Assembly: GCA_001766655.1 (NCBI GenBank)
Contig: MJCC01000009.1
Span: 554,494-618,493 of the forward strand
Direction: 5' to 3'
Length of the DNA: 64,000 nucleotides
From: Phytomonas francai
Taxonomy: Eukaryota; Euglenozoa; Kinetoplastea; Trypanosomatida; Trypanosomatidae
Under the pieces are notes generated by a model. The model was not told the origin of the DNA. It saw only the letters and a program-made list of their open reading frames with translations, and did no database searches. Every line of letters starts with the position of its first letter. Within the stretch, counting starts at the first letter, position 1. The translations under genes were made by a program, and so were the position numbers. Of this stretch, positions 36,871 to 46,515 are shown piece by piece.

Positions 36871-39861
36871 TTAAATCCTCGTAAAGCAACTTCGCACGAG
36901 TGGCGAGGGGTTGAATCGGTCGTACTCGACCTTTATCATCGAGGATTGCGCGGAGAGCGGCCGACCTTTTGGCTGCCCCGCGGCCTGAGCGACGCGAATC
37001 GGCGCGCTGCTCACGCGGCCTTCGAAATTCCCCGGAGGGCCCCCCCCCCCCGCCGAGCGCGATTTTCCCTTCCCCGACGCGAACCCCGCCGAGGAAAAAG
37101 GCGGCGTGGGCGTCCCGCTGGCGGGCTCTCGAAGTCTGATCCCCGCGCCCTCGACGTCGTCGGCCGCTTTGTTTTCGCGCAATGGGAGCCCTCTCGCCTG
37201 GCGCGCATCGAAGATATCCGCCCAATCCTCCATCGTTAGGACCCTCGGCCCTTTTCTTTCCACGTTTGGCATTTCGCCCTCGCACGGCGGCGGTGTATCG
37301 GCGCTCCCCGGTGGGCCCGAGGCGATCGTTTTGTCGGCCGGCCTCCACGGCCACACCTCGATGGCGTTTTCCCGATGATCCCCCTTCTTTTCCTCAATCG
37401 GAGTCCGATTCGACTGGTTTATTGAAAAATGTGGAATACTTCGCAGCTTTGCCTCCAGTGAGCGGGTGCACTGCTCCTCGCGATAATTCGCCTTCAGCCA
37501 AAATGAAACCTCCCGGCGAATCTGCTCTTTCGCGAGCAGCGCCATTCGGAGTTTGGTGATTACTTTTCCTTCATTTTTTAAATCCGTAGGATGGGTGGTG
37601 GTACCATTATCACGGTCATCGGTTTTTCCTCTATCCACGGCTGTTGGTTTTGGGGTCGATTTCAGGTTGACGGGCGGCCATCCCATGATTCCGAGCTTCA
37701 TACGATAGGTCAGACAAAACTCCTCACGGTAGACCTCGCGCTGCTGAGCCTGTTTGGCCATTCGCGTGTAGTAGTCATCTACGAGGCGCTTTAAAACGAC
37801 GTCGAGATCCTCGTCGATTTCTCTTCCTCGTCCGATTAAATTCCGCTTATCCGACGTCTTCGCCACCCCCCCCTGGCCTTCCATTAACTTCCACAGCTTC
37901 TCGGGGTAGTCGCGCTGAAAGTACGCCTTCGTTTGGTTCGGTACGTTGAGAATTTGACGGAACAGCGACTCGCAATCCCCGCCCTCGGCTCCTCCGTCTT
38001 TTTTATCGATGGAATCGTTTGATATCCGCGGCCTCGAAAAGGATGCGCCGGGGGGGTGAAAAGGGGGGCTCTCCGGGGCCTTTGTCGACGGGTGCAGGAT
38101 CAGGCAGCCGAGCGGGACGAACTTCTCGCGCCCGGCGTTAATCACGAGCAGGGAGGTCGCCTCCAGCAAGTCGTGGAGATGATGGACGACGTCGGCGAGC
38201 TCCATCGCGCGCGCGCGCCCGCTCGTTTCCCGCCTTCCCCCCTCCCCGACGGGCTCGCCCTCGCCGCGCCCGCTCTCCGAGCTCCGCGAGCGCGAATTTT
38301 CGCGCGAGGAGGCCGCGGATTGCCGGCGCACCCAACGCAGGACCTTCTCCGAGGCCCGCATCCCATCCTCGGGGCCCGGCGAGGCCGTCCCCGGCGTTTG
38401 CGTGGACGTCGAGGGCTCACTTCGGCCGTGCGTTTTATCCTCGGCGCCAGGATCGCGATCCCGGTCGGCGTGGAGGAGGAAACTCGCGTGGGTGCCCGTC
38501 GAACTGCGCAGTTCCCCTTTTAACGAGAAGGGGGACATCTTGTGCGTTTGCAGGGAAAGATTGGGTAGAAAGCTGGAACTTATGGCAGTCATGACGTGCT
38601 TTTCTTCTTCTCCCGCAGGGTCGTCCCCGGCGGGGGTGCATCGATGCGGGTCCTTTTGATCGGCTTCGATAGCGGTTTCTTTTTTGCCGCCTTTCGCGTT
38701 CGCGTCGTCGGACGCGGTCGCCTCGCCGCAGGGACCCCCCCCTGCAGAGCCCCACAGAATAGTCTTGAGCTGCCGAATAAAGGCCTCCTCACGGCAGCGA
38801 AGGGTGCGTTTACGCGCGTGCAGCCTATCATAGAGGGCGTTCACGATTATATAGCGTTCCCGCAGCTTCTTCAACAGCGCCAAGAGCACCGCGGCGCTGG
38901 AGAAACTCGAAGATTCGACTCTTCTGCCATCGTCGTCAAGGGTTTTTTTTTTACCGCCAAAGCGAGATGCACTACCTCGTTTCCGGAGAGACGAGGTGCT
39001 TGACGAAAACGCAAACGAGGAGTGGGTCACCGGGCTGATCAGCCGTAGTCCATCTGCGGGGTGGATCGTCTGCGTGGGTTTCTTCATCTCGTATCGTTCA
39101 CTTCCACCTTGTCCCTCTTTCGCTTCCTTGCTTTCACCTTTTTCTGCCTCCAGGTTCATTTGTTTCTGCAGGGAGACTTGTCGGGGCGTGGCGAGGAGGC
39201 CGGTTTGCGCCCTGCTGGGGGGTTTGTCCGGCGTAGGAGGCAGGCCTTGCCTCTGATAGAGGTTCAGCTTCCGGTTAAGAATGCATTTTAAATCCTCCAC
39301 ACACGTCGGCGCGCTTTCGTTGTGGATTTTGTCGACTAATTTGGAGAAATCCTTCACGGCGGTCCTAAGATTTTTATCATATAAGGGATACGCCTGGGGA
39401 AGCTTTACACTTGATGGGATGGTTTCCAGGGAGGCGGAATCCAGTAATTTATTCGAACAGGACAAGCTGAAGCGGTTCATTATGAAGGATGGGCATTCGT
39501 TACCATTTTCCTCTTCAACGTTTTCCAGGTACTTCAAATCGCCCGGATGCTTGCCATCGGCGGGGGTTTTATTTTGATGGTTGGAGGTGTAAGCCGTTCC
39601 GTTTAGACTTCCCAGCTTGCTGCCGCGCAGGCGTACTTTATAGCGCTCATGGGGGGATCGAGGATAGGGAAAGGGGGGCAGCTTTGGGCGATCCTGAGGA
39701 TGGCGAGCTGAGCGCGCGCGCGACGCCGAAGAGAGCTCTCTCGAGACGACGTTCTTGAATAGCTGGTTGGGCGCTTGGGCGTGCAGTTCCCACTTGTATT
39801 TTCCTGTTCTAGGCCTCGTGTTATGAGGGGGATGGAATGGTTCAACCGGTTCTGCACTCAT
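36871..39861 (-). CDS. Hypothetical protein, 996 aa
   Basis: Not recognised. The protein mixes well-ordered helical blocks with long low-complexity inserts. Ordered blocks include LYDKNLRTAVKDFSKLVDKIH (about 178-200), LLALLKKLRERYIIVNALYDRLHARKRTLRCREEAFIRQL (about 330-370), ADVVHHLHDLLEATSLLV (about 560-580) and REEFCLTYRMKLGIMGWPPVNL (about 720-745). Another is KLRMALLAKEQIRREVSFWLKANYREEQC (about 785-815), which looks like coiled coil. Ser-, Arg- and Gly-rich stretches separate them. There is no membrane segment or enzyme signature. The ATG at 39861 is the first in frame. A cytoskeletal role would fit helical blocks of this kind, but this is only a guess. Confidence 0.8.
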   Translation of the reverse strand: MSAEPVEPFHPPHNTRPRTGKYKWELHAQAPNQLFKNVVSRELSSASRARSARHPQDRPKLPPFPYPRSPHERYKVRLRGSKLGSLNGTAYTSNHQNKTPADGKHPGDLKYLENVEEENGNECPSFIMNRFSLSCSNKLLDSASLETIPSSVKLPQAYPLYDKNLRTAVKDFSKLVDKIHNESAPTCVEDLKCILNRKLNLYQRQGLPPTPDKPPSRAQTGLLATPRQVSLQKQMNLEAEKGESKEAKEGQGGSERYEMKKPTQTIHPADGLRLISPVTHSSFAFSSSTSSLRKRGSASRFGGKKKTLDDDGRRVESSSFSSAAVLLALLKKLRERYIIVNALYDRLHARKRTLRCREEAFIRQLKTILWGSAGGGPCGEATASDDANAKGGKKETAIEADQKDPHRCTPAGDDPAGEEEKHVMTAISSSFLPNLSLQTHKMSPFSLKGELRSSTGTHASFLLHADRDRDPGAEDKTHGRSEPSTSTQTPGTASPGPEDGMRASEKVLRWVRRQSAASSRENSRSRSSESGRGEGEPVGEGGRRETSGRARAMELADVVHHLHDLLEATSLLVINAGREKFVPLGCLILHPSTKAPESPPFHPPGASFSRPRISNDSIDKKDGGAEGGDCESLFRQILNVPNQTKAYFQRDYPEKLWKLMEGQGGVAKTSDKRNLIGRGREIDEDLDVVLKRLVDDYYTRMAKQAQQREVYREEFCLTYRMKLGIMGWPPVNLKSTPKPTAVDRGKTDDRDNGTTTHPTDLKNEGKVITKLRMALLAKEQIRREVSFWLKANYREEQCTRSLEAKLRSIPHFSINQSNRTPIEEKKGDHRENAIEVWPWRPADKTIASGPPGSADTPPPCEGEMPNVERKGPRVLTMEDWADIFDARQARGLPLRENKAADDVEGAGIRLREPASGTPTPPFSSAGFASGKGKSRSAGGGGPPGNFEGRVSSAPIRVAQAAGQPKGRPLSAQSSMIKVEYDRFNPSPLVRSCFTRI

Positions 39862-40483
39862 TTAACAATCAAATACAACAACAACAAAAAAAGAAATATA
39901 AAAATTATTCTATGACGACCTTTGCATCCCCTTGTCTTGCATCCCAAATCGCGAAACCGTATAGCATAAGATAGAAAAGACGCAGGGAGGTAAAGAACTT
40001 GTTACGTATGCACAAACTATAACTTTTCACATTGGGTATATCTTCCGTCCCTTCCAAGAGGTGCGATGGGGATATGAAAAGGTCTTAACGTGAGTTACTT
40101 TTTTGTAGACAATAAGCAACCAAGGCGACAAAGTATGCATTTTTTTTTGAATTTTCTCCTCCTCCTTCGGTATCAAACCCTTCGTTAAAAAACAATAGCC
40201 ACAGAAATTCAGGCGAAAGCAATCCCTCCTCGCCCTCGTGTGTGTGTGTGTGTGGGTGGGGAAATGGATCTTTTGTCCCTTTTTTTTTCCAACCAAAATT
40301 CAATCATATTAACACGAGCAAACCAACAACGTACGTGGAGTTCGATCACGCCGAAGTATTCTCGATTCCTTTACGTTTATCACCGTCTCCGGGAGCTGGG
40401 GTTCCTCCATTTTATGAAATTCTGCTTTGTGTGTGTGCATGTGAAGGAGGCGAGCCCCCCGATGCCTTTTCCCGCCATCCTAT
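39862..40483. other. Intergenic region with (GT)n
   Basis: A (TG)n run lies at about 40237-40254. No convincing gene. Composition becomes GC-richer towards the phosphatase stop codon at 40484. Confidence 0.45.
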
Positions 40484-41332
40484 TCACGCCGAGGACGGGA
40501 CGGGGGTGGCGGTTAAACTCATGGCTTCCGGCGACGACGACGGGATCGAATTCGGCGCGATACCGCCCGTTTCCGCCTCGGCGGCCGCACCGACGTCGTC
40601 GCCGGGGGCCACCGACGACGGCCGCGGGAGCGCCGCCATCGCGGCGTGCGGGATCTCGACGGCCGCGGCTTTCCCCCCCCCGAAGCCCGCGGCGAAAGGG
40701 CTCTGGGCGAGCTGCCCGGCCTCGATCTCGAGCATCTCGCGTTCGCCGTAGACGACGGTGAGGTGGGGGGACCAGAGGAACCAGGCCGGGACGAAGGGCG
40801 GGGTGAGGCAGAGGATGGGGCGGTAGAGCTCGACGTACTGCTGGTCGCCCAGCCGCGCCTTATCGCCGGCGAAGCGGCGGTACTCGTCGAGGGCGGAGAC
40901 GAGCGACCAGCCCTGCAGCCGCCGGAGCGCCGCGACGACGGTGCCGGTGCGGTGCTTGCCTTTATTGCAGTGGATGAGCAGCGGCAGGCTGCGCGTATCG
41001 CAGATCGCGGAGAGGACGCGGTGCATCAGCGGCTCCGCGATGTCGTAGAAGGGCTCTTTGTTGCCCTCGGTCGGGAACCGCAGCACCCCGATCCCGTTCT
41101 CCTCGCAGAACTTGAGATTGCTCTCGGCGTAGTCCTCGGGGCAGAGGTAGAGGATGCTGCGCAGGTGAAGGGCCTGCAGGAACGGGAAGTTTTTCTTCGT
41201 CGGGTAGCCACCACGGTACACCCCGGGACACACCATCGAGAAGTTTACCACCGGAATAAGCTTCTCCGGCGGCGAAACCACCCTGGTCAGTTTGCTGTGC
41301 GGTTGAATCACCACACTGGGCGGGTGCGACAT
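40484..41332 (-). CDS. Siw14/PFA-DSP-type phosphatase, 282 aa
   Basis: A member of the plant-and-fungi atypical dual-specificity phosphatase group. The core runs from about 28 to 170: VVNFSMVCPGVYRGGYPTKKNFPFL matches the family start, LYLCPEDYAESNLKFCEENGI follows, and the P-loop is HCNKGKHRTGT with nucleophile C122 and R128. The KGKHR form of the loop is typical of Siw14, whose yeast member removes the beta-phosphate of inositol pyrophosphates, so a role in inositol pyrophosphate turnover is a fair inference; action on phosphotyrosine is the alternative. The last ~80 residues, beyond the core, are Ala/Pro/Ser-rich and likely disordered. No membrane segment, so probably cytosolic. The ATG at 41332 is the first in frame. 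Confidence 0.93.
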   Translation of the reverse strand: MSHPPSVVIQPHSKLTRVVSPPEKLIPVVNFSMVCPGVYRGGYPTKKNFPFLQALHLRSILYLCPEDYAESNLKFCEENGIGVLRFPTEGNKEPFYDIAEPLMHRVLSAICDTRSLPLLIHCNKGKHRTGTVVAALRRLQGWSLVSALDEYRRFAGDKARLGDQQYVELYRPILCLTPPFVPAWFLWSPHLTVVYGEREMLEIEAGQLAQSPFAAGFGGGKAAAVEIPHAAMAALPRPSSVAPGDDVGAAAEAETGGIAPNSIPSSSPEAMSLTATPVPSSA

Positions 41333-42253
41333 CGGCTATTAGCTAATATATATATATATATATATAGATAGATATAGATATAGATATAGATCTCTGTGTG
41401 TGTAAGATAAAGCAACTCTTATCTGTGATCAAAGCAAATTTCCTTCACCTGAACTTCCTTCCTCCCCTTTTCGGGAATTCTGCATTCATACCATAAAAGT
41501 GTTGAAGGTAAATTCAACACGTTTGGAGGTGGCAATGTGTTGAGATCTATAAATGCAGAGCAGTTTGTGCATGAGCAAATCAATGCCCACGCCAAACCTT
41601 TTTACTTCATCAGCGTGCTTATAATCAACATATTTCCACTTTTTTCCCTTACCATGCGTTATACACTCACATTTTAGCTTGCAGCCGTATTTTGTTGTTT
41701 GTGCTAGTTTTCCATCTAAAAACACCCTTGTTGACTATTCCTCCAAGAATAGCTCCATCTTGATTTTGCGAAAACACTAATAAGATAGAAAATAAAGCCC
41801 TCGAAAAAATATCGAATTACATATGGAATGCCTAACACGTTCTTGCAAAAATTACATAGAAAATTATTCATCACAACGTTCGCTAGCATAGTTATTAATA
41901 TGGTATATCATCATCGGGATAGTTCGTAGAATGATTGCGGTCCATTGACAGACATGGATCCTACTTTATCTTTTTAAATTTTAGAGTAACACCAAAGTGT
42001 AATAAAGCATATTTGCATGTTTAGAGGATTTCATTAATATCACCATTATCTCCTCATCCTCTTACATGCATACAAGAGCGAATAAGGCTTCGCATGGAAA
42101 CTTTTAAAATCACGGCTTCACCTTTTTAAAGGCATATTCATCACAAAATCAGCTTGGGAAACCACGGTTCCCTCCAAAAAAACAAGCATGCGTGATTACA
42201 CGATACTCCCTCCTCCAGTCTACTCTCTCTTGACTCCCCTTTTTTGCGTGGGG
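41333..42253. other. Intergenic region
   Basis: TA/GATA microsatellites lie directly upstream of the phosphatase gene (about 41346-41392). A minus-strand open frame at 41486-41725 (79 codons, Lys-rich) is AT-rich and not accepted as a gene. Confidence 0.45.
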
Positions 42254-42577
42254 CTACCTAAACAGCTCATCTAGGAGATCGCCAACCGGTTTCTGCCCTT
42301 CGCACCGGCCCGCATCGCAGGGCTTCTCCGAACGGAGTTGTGACGGTGACCCAGAGAGGCCGGACTGGGATGACACGGGGAGGCCGGGCTGGGATGACAC
42401 GGGGAGGCTGGGCTGGGATGACACGGGGAGGCTGGGCTGGGATGACACGGGGAGGCTGGGCTGGGATGACACGGGGAGGCTGGGCTGGGATGACACGGGG
42501 AGGCCGGAGGGCGAGGTGGGCGTGCGGAAGCGCCTGCTGTCCTCGTCGCCGGCGGCGGGCGCGCGCGAGAGCGAGGC
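42254..42577 (-). other. In-frame open extension after the DENN stop codon
   Basis: After the TAG at 42580-42578 the same frame continues as ASLSRAPAAGDEDSRRFRTP, then the 8-residue repeat SLPVSSQP, then a unique end (CEGQKPVGDLLDELFR) and TAG at 42254. GC content stays at coding level to 42254 and then drops. It may be the true C-terminus cut off by a nonsense change (a single CAG-to-TAG step would do it), a readthrough tail, or a GC-rich 3' UTR. Confidence 0.45.
42362..42506. repeat. 24-bp minisatellite (about six units)
   Basis: Units with the core CTGGGATGACACGGGGAGGC at 24-bp spacing. In the DENN frame they read SLPVSSQP. All three minus frames are open across the repeat, so openness alone does not prove translation. 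Confidence 0.95.
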
Positions 42578-45500
42578 CTAGGGGAGGGTCGTCGACCACG
42601 CAGGGCACGCCGCCCCTGCCGCGACGTAGCCCTCCGGCACCCCGCTCGTGAACTCGCCCCAGTTGTCGGGGCTGAGGGCCGCGGCCGGGGAAAGGGGCGC
42701 CTCGGGGGGCCAGGACGGCCACGTCGAGGGCGCGGACTCGCCGGCCGGGCCCGGGCCGCGGCTGAGCAGCGCCCTCTCGCCGAGCGCCTCCGCGTGGAGA
42801 CGCACCCGGCGACTCGTCGGGAGCATCTGTGAGAGCGCGGTGGCCAGTGCGGCGGCGGTGTGGGCGTCCGCGAGACATTCGCGCGCCCCCGCGACCTCCG
42901 GGTGGAGCAGCGGCTGGTAGCGGTCGAATTGGTAGATCGCGTCGAGGCCGAGCGGCGGGCAGCCGTGGTCGAGGGCGTCCGTGGACGGCGTGCGGGGGGC
43001 CTCCGTGGTCGGGGAGACGACGCGGCGGAGCATCGGGTCCATGGCATTCGCCCCCCCGATCCTCGCGACGTTGGCGTCTGGAAGCGAGTATTCCAGGGCT
43101 ATGAGCGTCTCCCTCGCCTGCGCGGCCACGGCGTGGGCCCATCGCTCCTGCAAGAGTCCAGCACCTCCGTCTCCGTCCTGCCCGGGACGCACCCCACCAC
43201 GAATGGGGGAGGCCGGGTCGCCCACCCCACGCGGCGGAGCCACCATAGCTATTTGCCTCCACAGCCCCACCGCGGACGGCCCGTTCGCACCTTTGATGTC
43301 CGTGAAGCTCATGAAGGTCTGTGCGAGATCGGGGAAGGAGATCGGCACGATTTGGCCGGCGGGAGAGCCGGAGATAGATTGACAAACCGCCTTCGTGGCT
43401 TTCGCAAAGAGCTTTCGGAATCCGCCGCCTCCGCTGGACTCGGGACGATTGCCGCCGTTTTTGCCGGCGAGGACCTCAATCAAAGGGTCCGAGGTCACGG
43501 ACGGGGAAAGCCCCGCACGGCCCTGCATGCCTTCTCCCCCCGCCTCACGGAGTAGAGCCATGGTCGCGACGCGATAGCAGTACCCCACGCCGTTGACGAC
43601 TATTAAATCCGGAAACAGATCGGGAAAGCGGCGCTTACTCTGTTCGTAGAACAGGTTCAGCAGCGCTACCAGGCGTGGGTTCGATATATAGTGGTTAAAT
43701 GAGGCCTTCCGTTCGCGTGGGGTCAGGTTGTGGATTGTCGTGCTGGTGGCTGAACGGATGTAATCACCGCGGAGCACGCTTGACAGCCCCAGCAGTTCGG
43801 CGCTCACCAGAGAGTGCTCAAACTGCTTGAGGTGATGGGTCCAACAGATGCGGTTTGCCAGAGGGTAATGCATGCCGAGGTTGCCGACCATATATTCCAA
43901 TGAGTTGATCCTGGTAACGGCCTTAGGGGAGCCCGATCCGGCCAGTGGAGAGCAAGAATTCATTCGAATGGCCCTTCGGTAGTTTCCAAGAAGCATTTGG
44001 GTGTTGTGCTCGAGCACCGCGGCGTGCACCTCGGCGATACGGGTAGCGGCTATATCCGGGAATGTAGGGGGACCTGCATTACCGATTCGATTCCAATCCC
44101 TATCCCCTGCTAATGCGGTTATGGAGGGAGAGCCACCTCCAGTTGTATAGGAAGTCGTATCCGATGTGTTGTCTTCCCATTCCTGATTTCGGTTGTCCTC
44201 GATAGCGCCATTACTACGTGAGTTTGACATGGTTTCGCAGGTCACGCTAAAGTGGTCCAAATCGCTGGCGCTCCTACCGATCCGCAGGAGCGGTAGATGG
44301 GATTTGGGATCCACTACCTCGGTCTCGCCCATCGCGCGGTCGTTTACGTGATACGCTGCCATGGTCTCGAGTGCGGATCGGAAGCCCAGCCGCCACTCAC
44401 TCGTAATGTACTTATTCATCAAGGACTTGAGCTTCTCGCTTTCGGGCAGGACCTCCAGGACGACCGCGGCGTCGGCCGTGTGGGTGTGGGGCGACATCGC
44501 GCTGAGATTTCCCGTCCGAACATCAGCGATCCAGATCGCGTCCTCGCCGCCTGCGCGGTTGGTCTGGGAAAGGAGCACCATCAGCGCCGGGACGAGCTCC
44601 GGGGTGGAGCCGATGATGAAGCCTCCGGGCTCGCCGTCCCCCCCCTCCACGGCCCCTCGCTCCCCGCCGGAAGGCGCGTTCGACGTCGCGAAGAGCGCGT
44701 CCACGCCCTGGCAGGCGAGGAGGTGCTCCGGGGAGAGGTAGGAGAGGAGCGGCGCGACCCAGACGAGGGGCGCGATCAGGGCCGGCGCGCTCACCGCGCA
44801 CGCCGCCGCGTGCTGAGGCGTCATCCCGATAAAAACCACCCGCCTTTCCTGGATGAGAAGACTGTGCAGCACCCGAAGAGCATCGTGCGAGAAGCTCAGC
44901 AGCAAGATCGAGAGCGGGGCGTCAAGAAAGGGATGGTAGACATCGTACGGGCGTTTTAGCGAGAGGAAGTTGCTACTACTGCACCCGTGAACCGCATTCG
45001 CCGGCGCGGGGCCCCTCGCCCCCGAGGGTAGCGTCAGACGAATGTCCTGCCCCGGCAAAGTCGTACAGCAGGGATTCCTCGGATCGGTCAGATCCTGCAG
45101 AGGATGGAGCACGCGCAGAAGCGCCGCGTCGTTCGACCCGCGAGGGCTCATCGCGGCCGCCAGCACCGGCGCGAACTGCGTGGTCAGCGTCCGCATAAAA
45201 TTAAACACCGGCGAGCTAGAAATCAAGCAAAACACCAAACCGCTTTCCTCCGCCCTGGCGTCGGGCGCGCTCGCGGTTCGCGCCTCACCGGGGCTGGCCC
45301 CCTCGGCCAGGAAGAAGGCGTAGCCGTAGAGCGTGCCGACATCACGGGCGGCGCCCTCCGCCTCGCCGGGGGCGCTCTGCATGGCGTAAAAGCGCAGGAC
45401 ATCCGTATAGCTCTCGACCGGATCCACCCCCGGGTTCGCAGCCTTCGTCGAGGATGCCGTGATGAGCCACTTCCGGCATGCTTGGATGTACGATCCGCTT

Positions 45501-45841
45501 GGGACCTGGATGTACAGCCCCTCCTCGGCCACGGGCAGGAGCGTCCAGGGGGTGGCAGCGGCCTGTCGTTGGCGGTGCTGACGCCGCAGAAGCCGGCCCG
45601 CGAAAATTCCAAGCGCGCCCCGGAGTGCGGACTGCTCCTCCCAGAAGAGACTTCCGCTTTCTTTCGCCCCTTCATGATTCGCCCCCGCCTTCGAGGTCTG
45701 CGAGGGTTTTTTTAGAGGCGCACAGAGGCAGGCGACCGGCTCCAGCGAGGCCACGGGCGCCTGCGCTGTGGTGGAGCCCCCACCCAGGCGAGCTCGAACA
45801 AGGCAAACACATTTTAATAGAGCATTATCATCCCACGACAT
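42578..45841 (-). CDS. DENN-domain protein, 1087 aa to a TAG
   Basis: A tripartite DENN module, typically a guanine-nucleotide exchange factor for Rab GTPases in membrane traffic. The uDENN part is at about 165-225 (LYGYAFFLAEG, GLVFCLISSSPVFNFMRTL). The cDENN part is at about 305-385 (LSILLLSFSHDALRVLHSLLIQERRVVFIGMTPQHAAACAV; LIAPLVWVAPLLSYLSPEHLL). The dDENN part begins near 480 (LMNKYITSEWRLGFRSALETM). A further ordered block lies near 690-800 (WTHHLKQFEHSLVSAELLGLSSVLRGDYI; FPDLFPDLIVVNGVGYCYRV). The C-terminal ~200 residues are less ordered. The frame meets TAG at 42578, yet the same frame stays open and coding-like for another 107 codons to a second TAG at 42254. Subfamily (AVL9-, DENND- or SMCR8-like) not resolved. 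Confidence 0.9.
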   Translation of the reverse strand: MSWDDNALLKCVCLVRARLGGGSTTAQAPVASLEPVACLCAPLKKPSQTSKAGANHEGAKESGSLFWEEQSALRGALGIFAGRLLRRQHRQRQAAATPWTLLPVAEEGLYIQVPSGSYIQACRKWLITASSTKAANPGVDPVESYTDVLRFYAMQSAPGEAEGAARDVGTLYGYAFFLAEGASPGEARTASAPDARAEESGLVFCLISSSPVFNFMRTLTTQFAPVLAAAMSPRGSNDAALLRVLHPLQDLTDPRNPCCTTLPGQDIRLTLPSGARGPAPANAVHGCSSSNFLSLKRPYDVYHPFLDAPLSILLLSFSHDALRVLHSLLIQERRVVFIGMTPQHAAACAVSAPALIAPLVWVAPLLSYLSPEHLLACQGVDALFATSNAPSGGERGAVEGGDGEPGGFIIGSTPELVPALMVLLSQTNRAGGEDAIWIADVRTGNLSAMSPHTHTADAAVVLEVLPESEKLKSLMNKYITSEWRLGFRSALETMAAYHVNDRAMGETEVVDPKSHLPLLRIGRSASDLDHFSVTCETMSNSRSNGAIEDNRNQEWEDNTSDTTSYTTGGGSPSITALAGDRDWNRIGNAGPPTFPDIAATRIAEVHAAVLEHNTQMLLGNYRRAIRMNSCSPLAGSGSPKAVTRINSLEYMVGNLGMHYPLANRICWTHHLKQFEHSLVSAELLGLSSVLRGDYIRSATSTTIHNLTPRERKASFNHYISNPRLVALLNLFYEQSKRRFPDLFPDLIVVNGVGYCYRVATMALLREAGGEGMQGRAGLSPSVTSDPLIEVLAGKNGGNRPESSGGGGFRKLFAKATKAVCQSISGSPAGQIVPISFPDLAQTFMSFTDIKGANGPSAVGLWRQIAMVAPPRGVGDPASPIRGGVRPGQDGDGGAGLLQERWAHAVAAQARETLIALEYSLPDANVARIGGANAMDPMLRRVVSPTTEAPRTPSTDALDHGCPPLGLDAIYQFDRYQPLLHPEVAGARECLADAHTAAALATALSQMLPTSRRVRLHAEALGERALLSRGPGPAGESAPSTWPSWPPEAPLSPAAALSPDNWGEFTSGVPEGYVAAGAACPAWSTTLP

Positions 45842-46515
45842 TGGAGCCCTTTTGGATAGCTATATCCATATATTTATGTATGTATATGTATCTATATCCT
45901 TTGCATAAATATCTAACTAAATGGGGTGAGCCTAAAAGTATGCTTTAAGGGCTTGTGAATCGATATTTCTAACGAATACGTGCACACTTACACATTACAG
46001 ACATTTACCCAGAGAGGGGAAAAAAAGAGAGAGAGAAAGAGAGGTAAAGAGCAGATGCAGGCAAACTAAAAGGCACCCGCGCGCTTCGTGAAAGCGGACA
46101 AAATACGCGCACACGCCGTAAGCCTCCAACGCCCTATTCTGCCCGCGTTTTTTTTCTTTTCACACTCTGATGTCGTGAACAGTTAATCGACCTGTGTAAC
46201 GCATAGCTATTTAAACTTTGTTTATAATATAGAATACAAAGGAGATTCTTTTCATATACGGTGTTATCTCTTAATATTTTTACCATTTTTCCCCCCAGTC
46301 CGTGTCCTTCTCATTCGAATTCGTGATTTATTTTAGAAGTTTTTTTTTTGGAGCACGCTCTACTTTGTTATAATAATAATAATAACATCAATAGAAACTG
46401 ATGACTGTAATTCTTTCTTTACAATTATCTATCTCAGTACATGGGTCCTATAAATGGGGAAATTTTTAGAATGGATGCACCATTACAGCTTCTACTAAAG
46501 CGGCAAGTGAGATAG
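45842..46515. other. Intergenic region
   Basis: (GA)n run at about 46027-46046 (pyrimidine tract on the minus strand) and T9 near 46341. No gene seen. Confidence 0.5.

Noticed and set aside
41486..41725. Minus-strand open frame of 79 codons
   Set aside because: AT-rich, no family recognised, no GC rise; kept as spacer, though a small lineage-specific gene cannot be fully excluded.
42578..42580. Genetic-code change (stop codons read as amino acids, as in Blastocrithidia)
   Set aside because: Other long conserved genes have no internal stops and end in ordinary TAA, TAG or TGA at the expected C-termini, so only this one TAG is odd.
42267..43385. Minus-strand open frame ending in a PPRVIPAQ-type repeat
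   Set aside because: Out-of-frame shadow of the DENN gene. All frames are open across the 24-bp repeat, and the DENN frame has the conserved domain.
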